Positions 1 through 5,563 of a stretch of DNA of 10,569 nucleotides are shown piece by piece. A program made the translations under genes and the position numbers. Location of the stretch: NCBI GenBank assembly GCA_946537565.1, contig CAMNFW010000058.1:1-10569 (forward strand), in the 5' to 3' direction. This DNA is from an uncultured Ruminococcus sp. (lineage in GTDB: Bacteria; Bacillota; Clostridia; Oscillospirales; Ruminococcaceae). A model generated the notes under the pieces. That model ran no database searches. It was not told the origin of the DNA and was given only the letters and a program-made list of their open reading frames with translations. The stretch's first letter is position 1. Each line of letters starts with the position of its first letter.

Positions 1-429
1 TACCAGCTCCTCCAGAGCCTTAAGCGACTCTCCTGTGCTTATAACATCGTCAACAATAAGCACTTTTTTTCCCTTTATCATATCAGCCTTTTCTTTTGAG
101 AGATAAAGAGTCTGCTCAGCAGCTGTGGTTATCGACTTTACTGTAACGGCAATAGGATCAGTCATGTACAGCTTGACACTCTTTCTTGCAACCACATAAG
201 GCTTTCCACTCTGTCTCGACATTTCATAGCCCAGAGGGATACCCTTTGATTCAGCCGTAAGTATAACATCAAAATCCGGTGATTTTTTCAGCAGCTCCTG
301 TGCCGATGCCACTGTGATCTCAACATCCGAAAACATAACAAACGCTGCAATATCAAGCTTATCATTGAGAGGACAGAGAGGAAGCTCTCTTTCAAGTCCA
401 GCAATTGTCATTTTATATGCGCCAGCCAT
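1..429 (-). CDS. Adenine phosphoribosyltransferase-like protein (3' end cut by window)
   Basis: The first 143 codons are present and the frame is still open at the window edge. Residues 123-135 (VLIVDDVISTGES) are the PRPP-binding motif of type I phosphoribosyltransferases: two acidic residues followed by the phosphate-binding STGES loop. A TAESKGIP segment near residue 60 resembles the pyrophosphate-loop region of the Apt/Xpt group. Members of this family transfer a purine base to PRPP in cytoplasmic salvage. The N-terminus (MAGAYKMTIAGLERELPLC) differs from classical Apt and resembles a variant often annotated adenine phosphoribosyltransferase in Clostridia, so the base specificity is inferred. 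The ATG at 429 has a GGAGG about 6 bases upstream and lies 11 bases after the HIT-gene stop, which supports the start and an operon with that gene. Confidence 0.85.
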   Translation of the reverse strand, partial: MAGAYKMTIAGLERELPLCPLNDKLDIAAFVMFSDVEITVASAQELLKKSPDFDVILTAESKGIPLGYEMSRQSGKPYVVARKSVKLYMTDPIAVTVKSITTAAEQTLYLSKEKADMIKGKKVLIVDDVISTGESLKALEELV

Positions 430-440
430 GCTCTGCCTCC

Positions 441-794
441 TTATTCCGTCTTTCCCAGTGACTCAGGGCCCCAGCCCATTTTAACTCCAGCCAGCATATG
501 GAAATGCAGATGCTTTACTGTCTGTCCGGCATCATCTCCGCAGTTGTTGATGATGCGGAAGCTTTCTATTCCCTCAGCCTTTGCGATCTTAGCAGCGGCT
601 TCAAAAGCCTTTGCCACCAGTGATGAGTTTTCCTCAGTTATATCATTTGCACTGGTTATATGTGCTTTCGGGATAATGAGATAATGCACAGGAGCAATCG
701 GAGCAATGTCCTTGAAAGAGTATACAAACTCGTCCTCATAAACCTTAGCGCTGGGTATTTCACCGTCAATTATTTTACAGAATAAACAATCCAT
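441..794 (-). CDS. hinT: HIT family nucleotide hydrolase/transferase, HinT-like
   Basis: This is a complete 117-residue protein, the usual size for bacterial HinT. The histidine triad HLHFH places His95, His97 and His99 in the H-x-H-x-H-x-x signature, with His97 the expected nucleophile. The N-terminal CLFC (Cys3, Cys6) is the zinc-site pair seen in many HinT proteins. The IIPKAHI stretch and the C-terminal GWGPES are also typical. HinT enzymes are small cytoplasmic purine nucleoside phosphoramidases that hydrolyse adenylated substrates such as lysyl-AMP, which makes a place downstream of an aminoacyl-tRNA synthetase plausible but not proof of a link. GGAGGT at 803-808 lies 8 bases before the ATG at 794. 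The gene sits 35 bases downstream of the lipoprotein stop. Confidence 0.93.
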   Translation of the reverse strand: MDCLFCKIIDGEIPSAKVYEDEFVYSFKDIAPIAPVHYLIIPKAHITSANDITEENSSLVAKAFEAAAKIAKAEGIESFRIINNCGDDAGQTVKHLHFHMLAGVKMGWGPESLGKTE

Positions 795-829
795 AGTCTT
801 TTACCTCCAGTTAGTTTTCCCTTTGTTTT

Positions 830-1546
830 TCAATACATTGAAGCAAAGGGTTCTATTTTGTATTCGCTTCCGTTTAAGCTGTAGATTATACTGAATATGT
901 CAAAGCTGTCAGTTTTTACTGTGCCGTCAGAGTATTCAATATCTGCGCTGTAAGAATAGCCAACCTTCCATGCACCCGTAATCTTAAATGAATCATAATC
1001 CACATCATATCCGTTTTTTTCATATGATCTTACACGGTTTTCTATAAGCTTTTCATATATTGAATCTTCATCAGCCTCACTGACAAAGTTTATCCGGCAG
1101 GTACTGCATTTTTCACCAACAGGATAAGTTTCACTGCTTTCATTGAACTCTTTATTCTTTTCAGAAGCAATTTTCTTTTTATAGTATTCTCCCAGACTGT
1201 CCTCTGATCTCATTGCATCAACCACCGCCTGAGGATAAAGCAGCTCATAGTTATGATACATTGTGTCTTCATAGTATTCCGGCTCCACACTGGAATAACC
1301 AGCTCTGAAAAGCTGAGCGTCCAGTAAGCTTACCTTTGCGGCAGAATCATTATAATCATCTATAAGCGCTGCAAATTCAGGATAATCATCATTCAGCGGC
1401 TTTTCAGGCTTTGTAGTTGCCTCAGTCACAGGCTCTGTCACTGCTTCATAAGTTTTGGAAGAAGCAGCCGGCTTGCCGCAGCCGGTAATTATCCCGGCTG
1501 TCAGCAGAAGTGAGAATAATTTAATTATATAACGCTTCATAAGCAT
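830..1546 (-). CDS. Putative lipoprotein of unknown function
   Basis: This is a 238-residue protein with a lipoprotein signal: basic start (MKR), hydrophobic core (IIKLFSLLLTAGII) and lipobox I-T-G-C ending at Cys23. It is therefore expected to be lipidated and anchored on the outer face of the cytoplasmic membrane. Residues about 24-50 form a Ser/Thr/Glu/Pro-rich linker, followed by an acidic, tyrosine-rich soluble domain with a Cys pair (CSTC). I do not recognise the domain; short secreted proteins of this layout are common in gut Clostridia. The first ATG is at 1546, 5 bases after the alaS stop. A second ATG two codons later (1540) gives a more usual MKR start. Neither has a clear Shine-Dalgarno, so translation probably depends on coupling to alaS. 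Confidence 0.8.
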   Translation of the reverse strand: MLMKRYIIKLFSLLLTAGIITGCGKPAASSKTYEAVTEPVTEATTKPEKPLNDDYPEFAALIDDYNDSAAKVSLLDAQLFRAGYSSVEPEYYEDTMYHNYELLYPQAVVDAMRSEDSLGEYYKKKIASEKNKEFNESSETYPVGEKCSTCRINFVSEADEDSIYEKLIENRVRSYEKNGYDVDYDSFKITGAWKVGYSYSADIEYSDGTVKTDSFDIFSIIYSLNGSEYKIEPFASMY

Positions 1547-1551
1547 TCAGC

Positions 1552-4182
1552 TCATTTGATAAAGCCGGCTGCAATATCTGCAAACTTTCCAACTGCTTCA
1601 TCAACAAGCGCAAGATCACCTATTCCTGCCATTGCGCTGTCAGGACGTCCGCCGCCCTTTCCTCCGGTCAGTGCAGCTGTCTGCTTAACGATATTTCCTG
1701 CATGAGCGCCCTTCTTTACAGCTTCCTTTGTACATACACAGTAGAGGTTGCCCTTTTCTCCGTTTATACCGGCAAAGAGTGCAATTATAGGCTCATTCTT
1801 GTCCTTTATGCTGTCACCAAGCTTGCGGAGTATATCTGCGCCAGCGCCGTTTATTACGTTGGATACGACCTTTACGCCTTTTGCTTCCTTTGCACCGCTG
1901 AGTATGGAATCCAGCTGTGAATTTGCTATCTGCTGATTGAGAGATTCTATCTTAGCATCCTTCTCTTTTGACTCTGCCATAACAGCTGCACACTTTTCAG
2001 TAAGCTCTGTTATGTTGTTGAGCTTAAGAGCCTTTGCAGACTCAATAATTGTAGACTTATAGCTGTTGAGAAGCTCATATACTCCAATGCCGGTCACTGC
2101 TTCGATACGTCTTACTCCAGCTGCTACTGAGCTTTCAGAGATTGTCTTGAAAAGACCAAGCTGTGAGGTGTTTGATACATGAGTACCTCCGCAGAATTCA
2201 ATAGAAGGACCTGCTGTTACTACTCTTACTGTACTTCCGTACTTCTCACCAAAGAGAGCCATTGCACCCAGCTTTCTTGCTTCCTCAATAGGCATTTCCT
2301 GCATAGTTACCGGGATATTGCTGAGAATATAGCCATTTACTATTTTCTCTACCTTTGAAAGCTCTTCCTCTGTCATTGCAGAGAAATGATTGAAGTCGAA
2401 ACGGCAAGCCTTATCATTTACCAGCTGTCCAGCCTGATGAACATGATCTCCCAGGACCTCACGCAGAGCATTCTGAAGCAGATGAGCTGCTGTATGATTA
2501 CGCATGATAGTCCAGCGTCTTGTCTCATCTATCTTAGCATTTACCTTGTCGCCCTTTCTGAGTGTGCCCTCAGTTACAGAAGCGATATGCAGGAAATGTC
2601 CCTCGGACTTTATAGTATCCTCAACATTTGCTGAACTGCTGCTGCTTTCGATAACACCGGTATCACCTACCTGACCGCCGCTCTCAGCATAGAAAGGAGT
2701 CTTGTCAAGTACGATAACCACATCTTCACCCTCAGAAGCTGAATCTGTCTCAACACCGTCCTTGTATATTGCAAGTATCTCAGCATCTTCAGTGGCAGTA
2801 TCAGTGTAGCCTGTGAATACAGTTGCCGGAGCTTCGACCTTTATGCTGTTATCTGCCCATGAAGAGCCAGCCTTTGCAGCATGATCTGCCTTAGCTCTTG
2901 CACGCTGTTCCTTAGCAAGTTCTGTGAAACGGTCTCTGTCTACAGATATGCCCTTTTCCTCACAGATCTCAACAGTCAGGTCTATCGGGAAGCCATAGGT
3001 ATCAGAAAGCTTGAAGGCATCATCGCCGGAAAGTACATTTGAACCTTCCTTCAAAAGCTTGTCATTGAACTGACTGAGCAGCTCAGTGCCCTTATCAATT
3101 GTCTTGGCAAAAGCTTCTTCTTCAACACCTATTATCTTCTTGATGTACTCTCTCTTTTCAGCAAGCTCAGGGTAAGCGTTTGCATTTTCATTGATAACTG
3201 TATCACAAACTTCACAGAGGAACGGCTTTGTTATTCCTAAAAGTCTGCCGTGACGGGCTGCACGTCTGAGAAGTCTTCTTAAAACATATCCCCTGCCCTC
3301 ATTGGAAGGCATTATTCCATCGCCTACCATGAATGTTGTGCTTCTGATATGATCAGTTATAACACGGAGAGAAACGTCTTTTTTCGTATCCTGCTTATAG
3401 CTGATACCGGCGATCGTGGAAATATGCTTCATGATATTCTGGACTGTATCTACTTCAAATATATTGTCTACGCCCTGCATTACACAGGCAAGACGCTCCA
3501 GACCCATGCCAGTATCAATATTCTTGCTCTTCATTTCTTCGTAGTGACCATTGCCGTCACTGTCAAACTGGCTGAAAACCAGGTTCCATATCTCAATAAC
3601 TCTGTCACAGTCACTTGCCTGCTCAAAACTCTCAAAAGGACCGTAGGCTTCTCCTCTGTCAAAATGTATCTCCGAACATGGACCGCAAGGGCCAGAACCA
3701 TGCTCCCAGAAATTATCCTTCTTGCCAAGACGGATTATTCTGTCATGAGGAATACCAATATTATTCTCCCAGATCTGTTCAGCCTCGTCATCACTCTCAT
3801 ATATGGTTATCCAAAGCCTGTCTGCCGGTATTTCCAGTGTCTTTGTCAGAAATTCCCATGCCCAGTCGATAGCCTCAGTCTTGAAGTAATCGCCGAAAGA
3901 GAAATTTCCCAGCATTTCAAAATATGTACCGTGGCGTGCTGTTTTTCCGACACTTTCGATGTCAGGTGTTCTTATGCACTTCTGGCAGGTAGTTACTCTG
4001 TGATTAGGCGGAACTGCCTGTCCGAGAAAGTATTTTTTCAGCGGAGCCATGCCTGAGTTTATAAGAAGCAGGCTCTTGTCTCCCTGGGGAACAAGTGATG
4101 CACTTGCCATGCGTGTATGGTTCTTGCTCTCAAAGAATGAGAGATATTTTTCACGAAGATCATTTAATCCTGTCCATTGCAT
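1552..4182 (-). CDS. alaS: Alanine--tRNA ligase
   Basis: This is a full-length 876-residue AlaRS, the usual bacterial size. In the cytoplasm it charges tRNA-Ala with alanine using ATP and hydrolyses mischarged Ser- or Gly-tRNA-Ala. The class II catalytic core is at the N-terminus (INSGMAPLKKYFLG, then TCQKCIRTPDIE and GTYFEMLGNFSFGDYF), with motif 3 in GRGYVLRRLLRRAARHGR. The editing-domain zinc ligands are intact: HTAAH (His563, His567) and CGGTH (Cys664, His668). The C-Ala domain ends with a glycine-rich segment (GGKGGGRPD). AAAGGAGT at 4192-4199 lies 8 bases before the ATG. A T-box leader lies upstream, but a 186-base spacer and an abnormal tRNA gene intervene, so the mRNA start after tRNA 3' processing would be only about 27 nt from the ATG. 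The lipoprotein gene follows 5 bases after the stop. Confidence 0.98.
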   Translation of the reverse strand: MQWTGLNDLREKYLSFFESKNHTRMASASLVPQGDKSLLLINSGMAPLKKYFLGQAVPPNHRVTTCQKCIRTPDIESVGKTARHGTYFEMLGNFSFGDYFKTEAIDWAWEFLTKTLEIPADRLWITIYESDDEAEQIWENNIGIPHDRIIRLGKKDNFWEHGSGPCGPCSEIHFDRGEAYGPFESFEQASDCDRVIEIWNLVFSQFDSDGNGHYEEMKSKNIDTGMGLERLACVMQGVDNIFEVDTVQNIMKHISTIAGISYKQDTKKDVSLRVITDHIRSTTFMVGDGIMPSNEGRGYVLRRLLRRAARHGRLLGITKPFLCEVCDTVINENANAYPELAEKREYIKKIIGVEEEAFAKTIDKGTELLSQFNDKLLKEGSNVLSGDDAFKLSDTYGFPIDLTVEICEEKGISVDRDRFTELAKEQRARAKADHAAKAGSSWADNSIKVEAPATVFTGYTDTATEDAEILAIYKDGVETDSASEGEDVVIVLDKTPFYAESGGQVGDTGVIESSSSSANVEDTIKSEGHFLHIASVTEGTLRKGDKVNAKIDETRRWTIMRNHTAAHLLQNALREVLGDHVHQAGQLVNDKACRFDFNHFSAMTEEELSKVEKIVNGYILSNIPVTMQEMPIEEARKLGAMALFGEKYGSTVRVVTAGPSIEFCGGTHVSNTSQLGLFKTISESSVAAGVRRIEAVTGIGVYELLNSYKSTIIESAKALKLNNITELTEKCAAVMAESKEKDAKIESLNQQIANSQLDSILSGAKEAKGVKVVSNVINGAGADILRKLGDSIKDKNEPIIALFAGINGEKGNLYCVCTKEAVKKGAHAGNIVKQTAALTGGKGGGRPDSAMAGIGDLALVDEAVGKFADIAAGFIK

Positions 4183-4209
4183 ATTGTATTACTCCTTTGA
4201 TAATAATTG

Positions 4210-4329
4210 TGGTGTGCCGTGCAGGAATCGAACCTGCGACACGGTCGTGTATGAAACGAAATCAAACTGCAGTTACTGTCTTATACAAGACAGAGTTTTT
4301 TCCTGCTCTACCAACTGAGCTAACGGCAC
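4210..4329 (-). tRNA. Aberrant oversize tRNA gene (120 nt, anticodon undetermined)
   Basis: Three of the four arms are perfect. The acceptor stem is GTGCCGT (4329-4323) paired with ACGGCAC (4220-4214). The D arm is GCTC-AGTTGGTA-GAGC, with T8, A14, G18 and G19. The T arm is GCAGG-TTCGATT-CCTGC. Discriminator A and an encoded CCA occupy 4213-4210. Between base 26 and the T arm lie 66 nt (4303-4238), against about 22 in a normal elongator tRNA. No 17-nt anticodon arm with a 5-bp stem, 7-nt loop and U33 is present there. The strongest element is CTGTCTT-GTAT-AAGACAG (4293-4276), also readable as a 5-bp stem with an 8-nt loop TTGTATAA. The D and T arms resemble elongator type I tRNAs such as Lys or Thr. 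Acceptor pair 3-70 is G-C, so it is not tRNA-Ala. It could be a novel tRNA-like RNA, a tRNA with an inserted segment, or a young pseudogene. Confidence 0.75.
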
Positions 4330-4330
4330 T

Positions 4331-4515
4331 TAAAATCCGAATTGTACAGCCTGAGCTATTTGAGATATATTATAGCTCTTCCGATAAAAAAACGCTGTTA
4401 AAGGTGTATTCCTGTTCAGCTCTCACTGAGTATGACATCATACTTTCAGGAGTCTTTTTTTCTCCGGCACCGGCAATTTTTTTAACCTGACATTTTTTTA
4501 TTTGATGTATGCAGT
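4331..4515 (-). other. Long non-coding spacer between T-box terminator and tRNA
   Basis: No convincing gene is present in this stretch. On the minus strand it holds a near-palindrome at 4429-4444 (arms AGTATGA and TCATACT around a 2-base centre). It also has a weak hairpin at 4394-4420 (GCTG and AGG pairing with CCT and CAGC, with internal loops) followed by seven T at 4392-4386, which could be a minor terminator or attenuator. Several A-rich tracts and a CCGG-TG-CCGG element near 4463-4475 are also seen. A T-box normally sits close to its synthetase gene, so the length of this spacer is unusual. Confidence 0.5.
4369..4397 (-). promoter_or_regulatory. Possible internal promoter for tRNA/alaS
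   Basis: A perfect -10 box TATAAT lies at 4374-4369 on the minus strand, about 40 bases upstream of the tRNA 5' end. At 17-base spacing the -35 would be CAGCGT, a poor match to TTGACA, and there is no TG extension. It may provide T-box-independent transcription of the tRNA and alaS, or it may be chance in AT-rich DNA. Confidence 0.25.
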
Positions 4516-4552
4516 AAAACAAAAACACCTCCGCCGCCAAATGGGACGAAGG
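4516..4552 (-). terminator. Intrinsic terminator of the T-box leader
   Basis: CCTTCGTC pairs with GGCGGAGG (8 bp with two G-U pairs, extendable by an inner CC/GG), followed by TGTTTTTGTTTT. The 5' arm overlaps the 3' end of the T-box antiterminator sequence, as expected for mutually exclusive structures. Confidence 0.88.
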
Positions 4553-4735
4553 CTCTCGTGGTACCACCCATATTCAGAGAAGCTGAACGCTCCTCCCTCA
4601 ATGTCCATAACGCTGAACTGCGCTCCAGTTTCCCGAAGATGCTCAGGGGAAGCACCTGCCTTGATGATGAAGACTTTCACCAGCCGTCTTCTCTCTGCGA
4701 TCATCTTCCAACAGTCAATCCCATCACCGCTGTAC
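4516..4735 (-). promoter_or_regulatory. T-box riboswitch leader, alanine-type, upstream of alaS
   Basis: The minus-strand transcript has the parts of a T-box leader in order. Stem I has GGGA (4722-4719) pairing with TCCC (4650-4647), GATGAT (4705-4700) with ATCATC (4668-4663), an AGAG-type bulge (GCAGAGA, about 4696-4690), and an apical stem GAAGAC/GTCTTC around GGCTGGTGAAA. The candidate specifier codon GCT (Ala) is at 4653-4651, just above the lower stem. The antiterminator carries the T-box sequence GGGTGGTACCACGAGAGCC (4569-4551). Its TGGT bulge (4566-4563) complements an ACCA tRNA 3' end. A terminator follows. T-boxes read uncharged tRNA; when charging is low the antiterminator forms and the downstream genes are expressed. 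An alanine specifier fits alaS downstream. The specifier choice is inferred from position, since GCA also occurs nearby in the same loop. Confidence 0.9.
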
Positions 4736-4741
4736 ATATTT

Positions 4742-4770
4742 ATTATATCAGCGAAAAATACAAATGTCAA
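4742..4770 (-). promoter_or_regulatory. Sigma-A promoter of the T-box/tRNA/alaS operon
   Basis: The -35 box TTGACA (4770-4765) and the -10 box TATAAT (4747-4742) match consensus exactly and have the optimal 17-base spacer. An A-rich tract (AAAAAAA, about 4780-4774) just upstream could act as an UP element. Transcription would start near 4735, at the 5' edge of the T-box leader. Confidence 0.92.
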
Positions 4771-4781
4771 TAGTTTTTTTC

Positions 4782-4801
4782 AAAAAGCTGCTCATATCAG
4801 C
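4782..4801 (-). terminator. Weak candidate terminator after the ABC operon
   Basis: GCTG (4801-4798) can pair with CAGC (4790-4787) across a 7-base loop, and five T follow. The stem is only 4 bp. It lies just before the -35 box of the next operon, where a terminator would be expected. Confidence 0.25.
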
Positions 4802-4831
4802 AAACCTAAAACCTGTTCCGGTGCAAAGGCT

Positions 4832-4858
4832 GTTACGGACGCCTTCGGCGTCCGTAAC
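4832..4858. repeat. Perfect hairpin, 12-bp stem, 3-base loop
   Basis: GTTACGGACGCC and GGCGTCCGTAAC flank TTC on the plus strand. This is equivalent to an 11-bp stem with a C(UUCG)G tetraloop if transcribed as the plus strand. It directly abuts the palindrome at 4859-4886 with no spacer. No T-run follows on the minus strand, so it is not a classical intrinsic terminator for the ABC operon. It may stabilise the 3' end of that mRNA or be a dispersed intergenic repeat. Confidence 0.8.
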
Positions 4859-4886
4859 CCGGCTGAACAGTTAACTGTTCAGCCGG
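4859..4886. repeat. Perfect 28-base palindrome
   Basis: The two 14-base arms CCGGCTGAACAGTT and AACTGTTCAGCCGG are exact inverse complements with no spacer, beginning 2 bases after the stop codon of the ABC ATPase. As RNA the centre would open to give about a 12-bp stem with a TTAA loop. It could act in transcript termination or stabilisation, be a dimeric regulator site, or be part of a repeat family together with the neighbouring hairpin. Confidence 0.85.
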
Positions 4887-4888
4887 TC

Positions 4889-5563
4889 TTATCCCTGTAA
4901 TTCACCGGCGGTCATACGCAATACCCGGTCAGCATATTTTGATGCGGTATTTTCGTGTGTTACTGCTATTACTGCTGCCCCTGCTCTGGCTGAATCCCTG
5001 AGAAAGCCAAATACCGTTTCGGTGTTTTCATCGTCAAGATCACCGGTAGGCTCATCAGCAAAGATGATCCCTGGCTTGCGTATAACTGCCCGTGCTATAG
5101 CCATTCTCCTCAGCTCTCCGCCGGAAAGCGCTGAGGGCATTTCATTTTTCAGCTCAGCAATATCCAGTCTCTCCATAAGCTCTTCAGCATATTTCTCAGC
5201 TTCTGTGATATCCTCTCTGAACAGAGTGTAAGGCATAAGGATATTCTCAATAACACTCAGGCTGTGAAGAGCTGTCTGTCCCTGAGGGATAAAACCAACA
5301 CTTCCGTTTCTCAGCCTTGACAATTCCCCGTCACTGAGACCGTATATATCCACAGAATCATAACTCACCTTTCCGGAAGTGGGTTCAAGCAGTCCGCCAA
5401 GCATATTCAGCAGCGTACTTTTTCCGCTGCCCGACCGTCCCATTATCACAGTAAATATTCCGCCCTCAACAGTAAGATCAGTCTCTTTTACTGCAATAAA
5501 ACGGTTCGTTCCTCTGCTCTCCCGTATAAACTCACGGCTGAGCTTTTCTGCTTTTAGTATCAT
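4889..5563 (-). CDS. ABC transporter ATP-binding protein (LolD/MacB type)
   Basis: This is a 224-residue ATPase, the normal size for the MacB/LolD/FtsE class. The motifs are complete: Walker A GRSGSGKST (42-50), Q-loop in GFIPQGQ (about 90-96), signature LSGGE (146-150), Walker B IIFADE (166-171), D-loop GDLD and H-loop His203. It energises the FtsX-like permease encoded directly upstream; as a dimer at the cytoplasmic face it would drive a mechanotransmission or lipoprotein/peptide export cycle, with the substrate unknown. Its ATG overlaps the permease TGA by one base (TGATG), and a GGGGGG ribosome binding site at 5571-5576 sits 7 bases upstream, so translation is coupled. It is the last gene of the run; palindromic repeats follow. 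Confidence 0.95.
   Translation of the reverse strand: MILKAEKLSREFIRESRGTNRFIAVKETDLTVEGGIFTVIMGRSGSGKSTLLNMLGGLLEPTSGKVSYDSVDIYGLSDGELSRLRNGSVGFIPQGQTALHSLSVIENILMPYTLFREDITEAEKYAEELMERLDIAELKNEMPSALSGGELRRMAIARAVIRKPGIIFADEPTGDLDDENTETVFGFLRDSARAGAAVIAVTHENTASKYADRVLRMTAGELQG

Noticed and set aside
3349..4056. Plus-strand open frame of 235 codons
   Set aside because: It lies wholly antisense to the conserved alaS catalytic core, shows no recognisable domain and has no ribosome binding site; it is a shadow of alaS codon use.
4238..4303. Group I intron in the tRNA
   Set aside because: Known bacterial tRNA group I introns are a few hundred nucleotides with a conserved core; the excess here is about 44 nt and no such core is visible.
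4210..4329. tRNA-Ala or selenocysteine tRNA
   Set aside because: The acceptor has G3-C70 rather than the G3-U70 alanine identity pair, and the 7-bp acceptor with 4-bp D stem does not match the tRNA-Sec layout.
4095..4490. Plus-strand open frames across the tRNA (for example 131 codons)
   Set aside because: The peptide includes the familiar AGIEPATR-type translation of tRNA T-arm DNA; it is antisense to the tRNA gene.
4498..4770. Minus-strand open frame of 90 codons, and a 132-codon plus-strand frame at 4502-4900
   Set aside because: Both run across the promoter, T-box stems and terminator, whose RNA signals explain the sequence; neither has family-like features.
4832..4886. CRISPR array or insertion-sequence ends
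   Set aside because: There are only two different inverted repeats, no repeated units with spacers, and no transposase or target duplication nearby.
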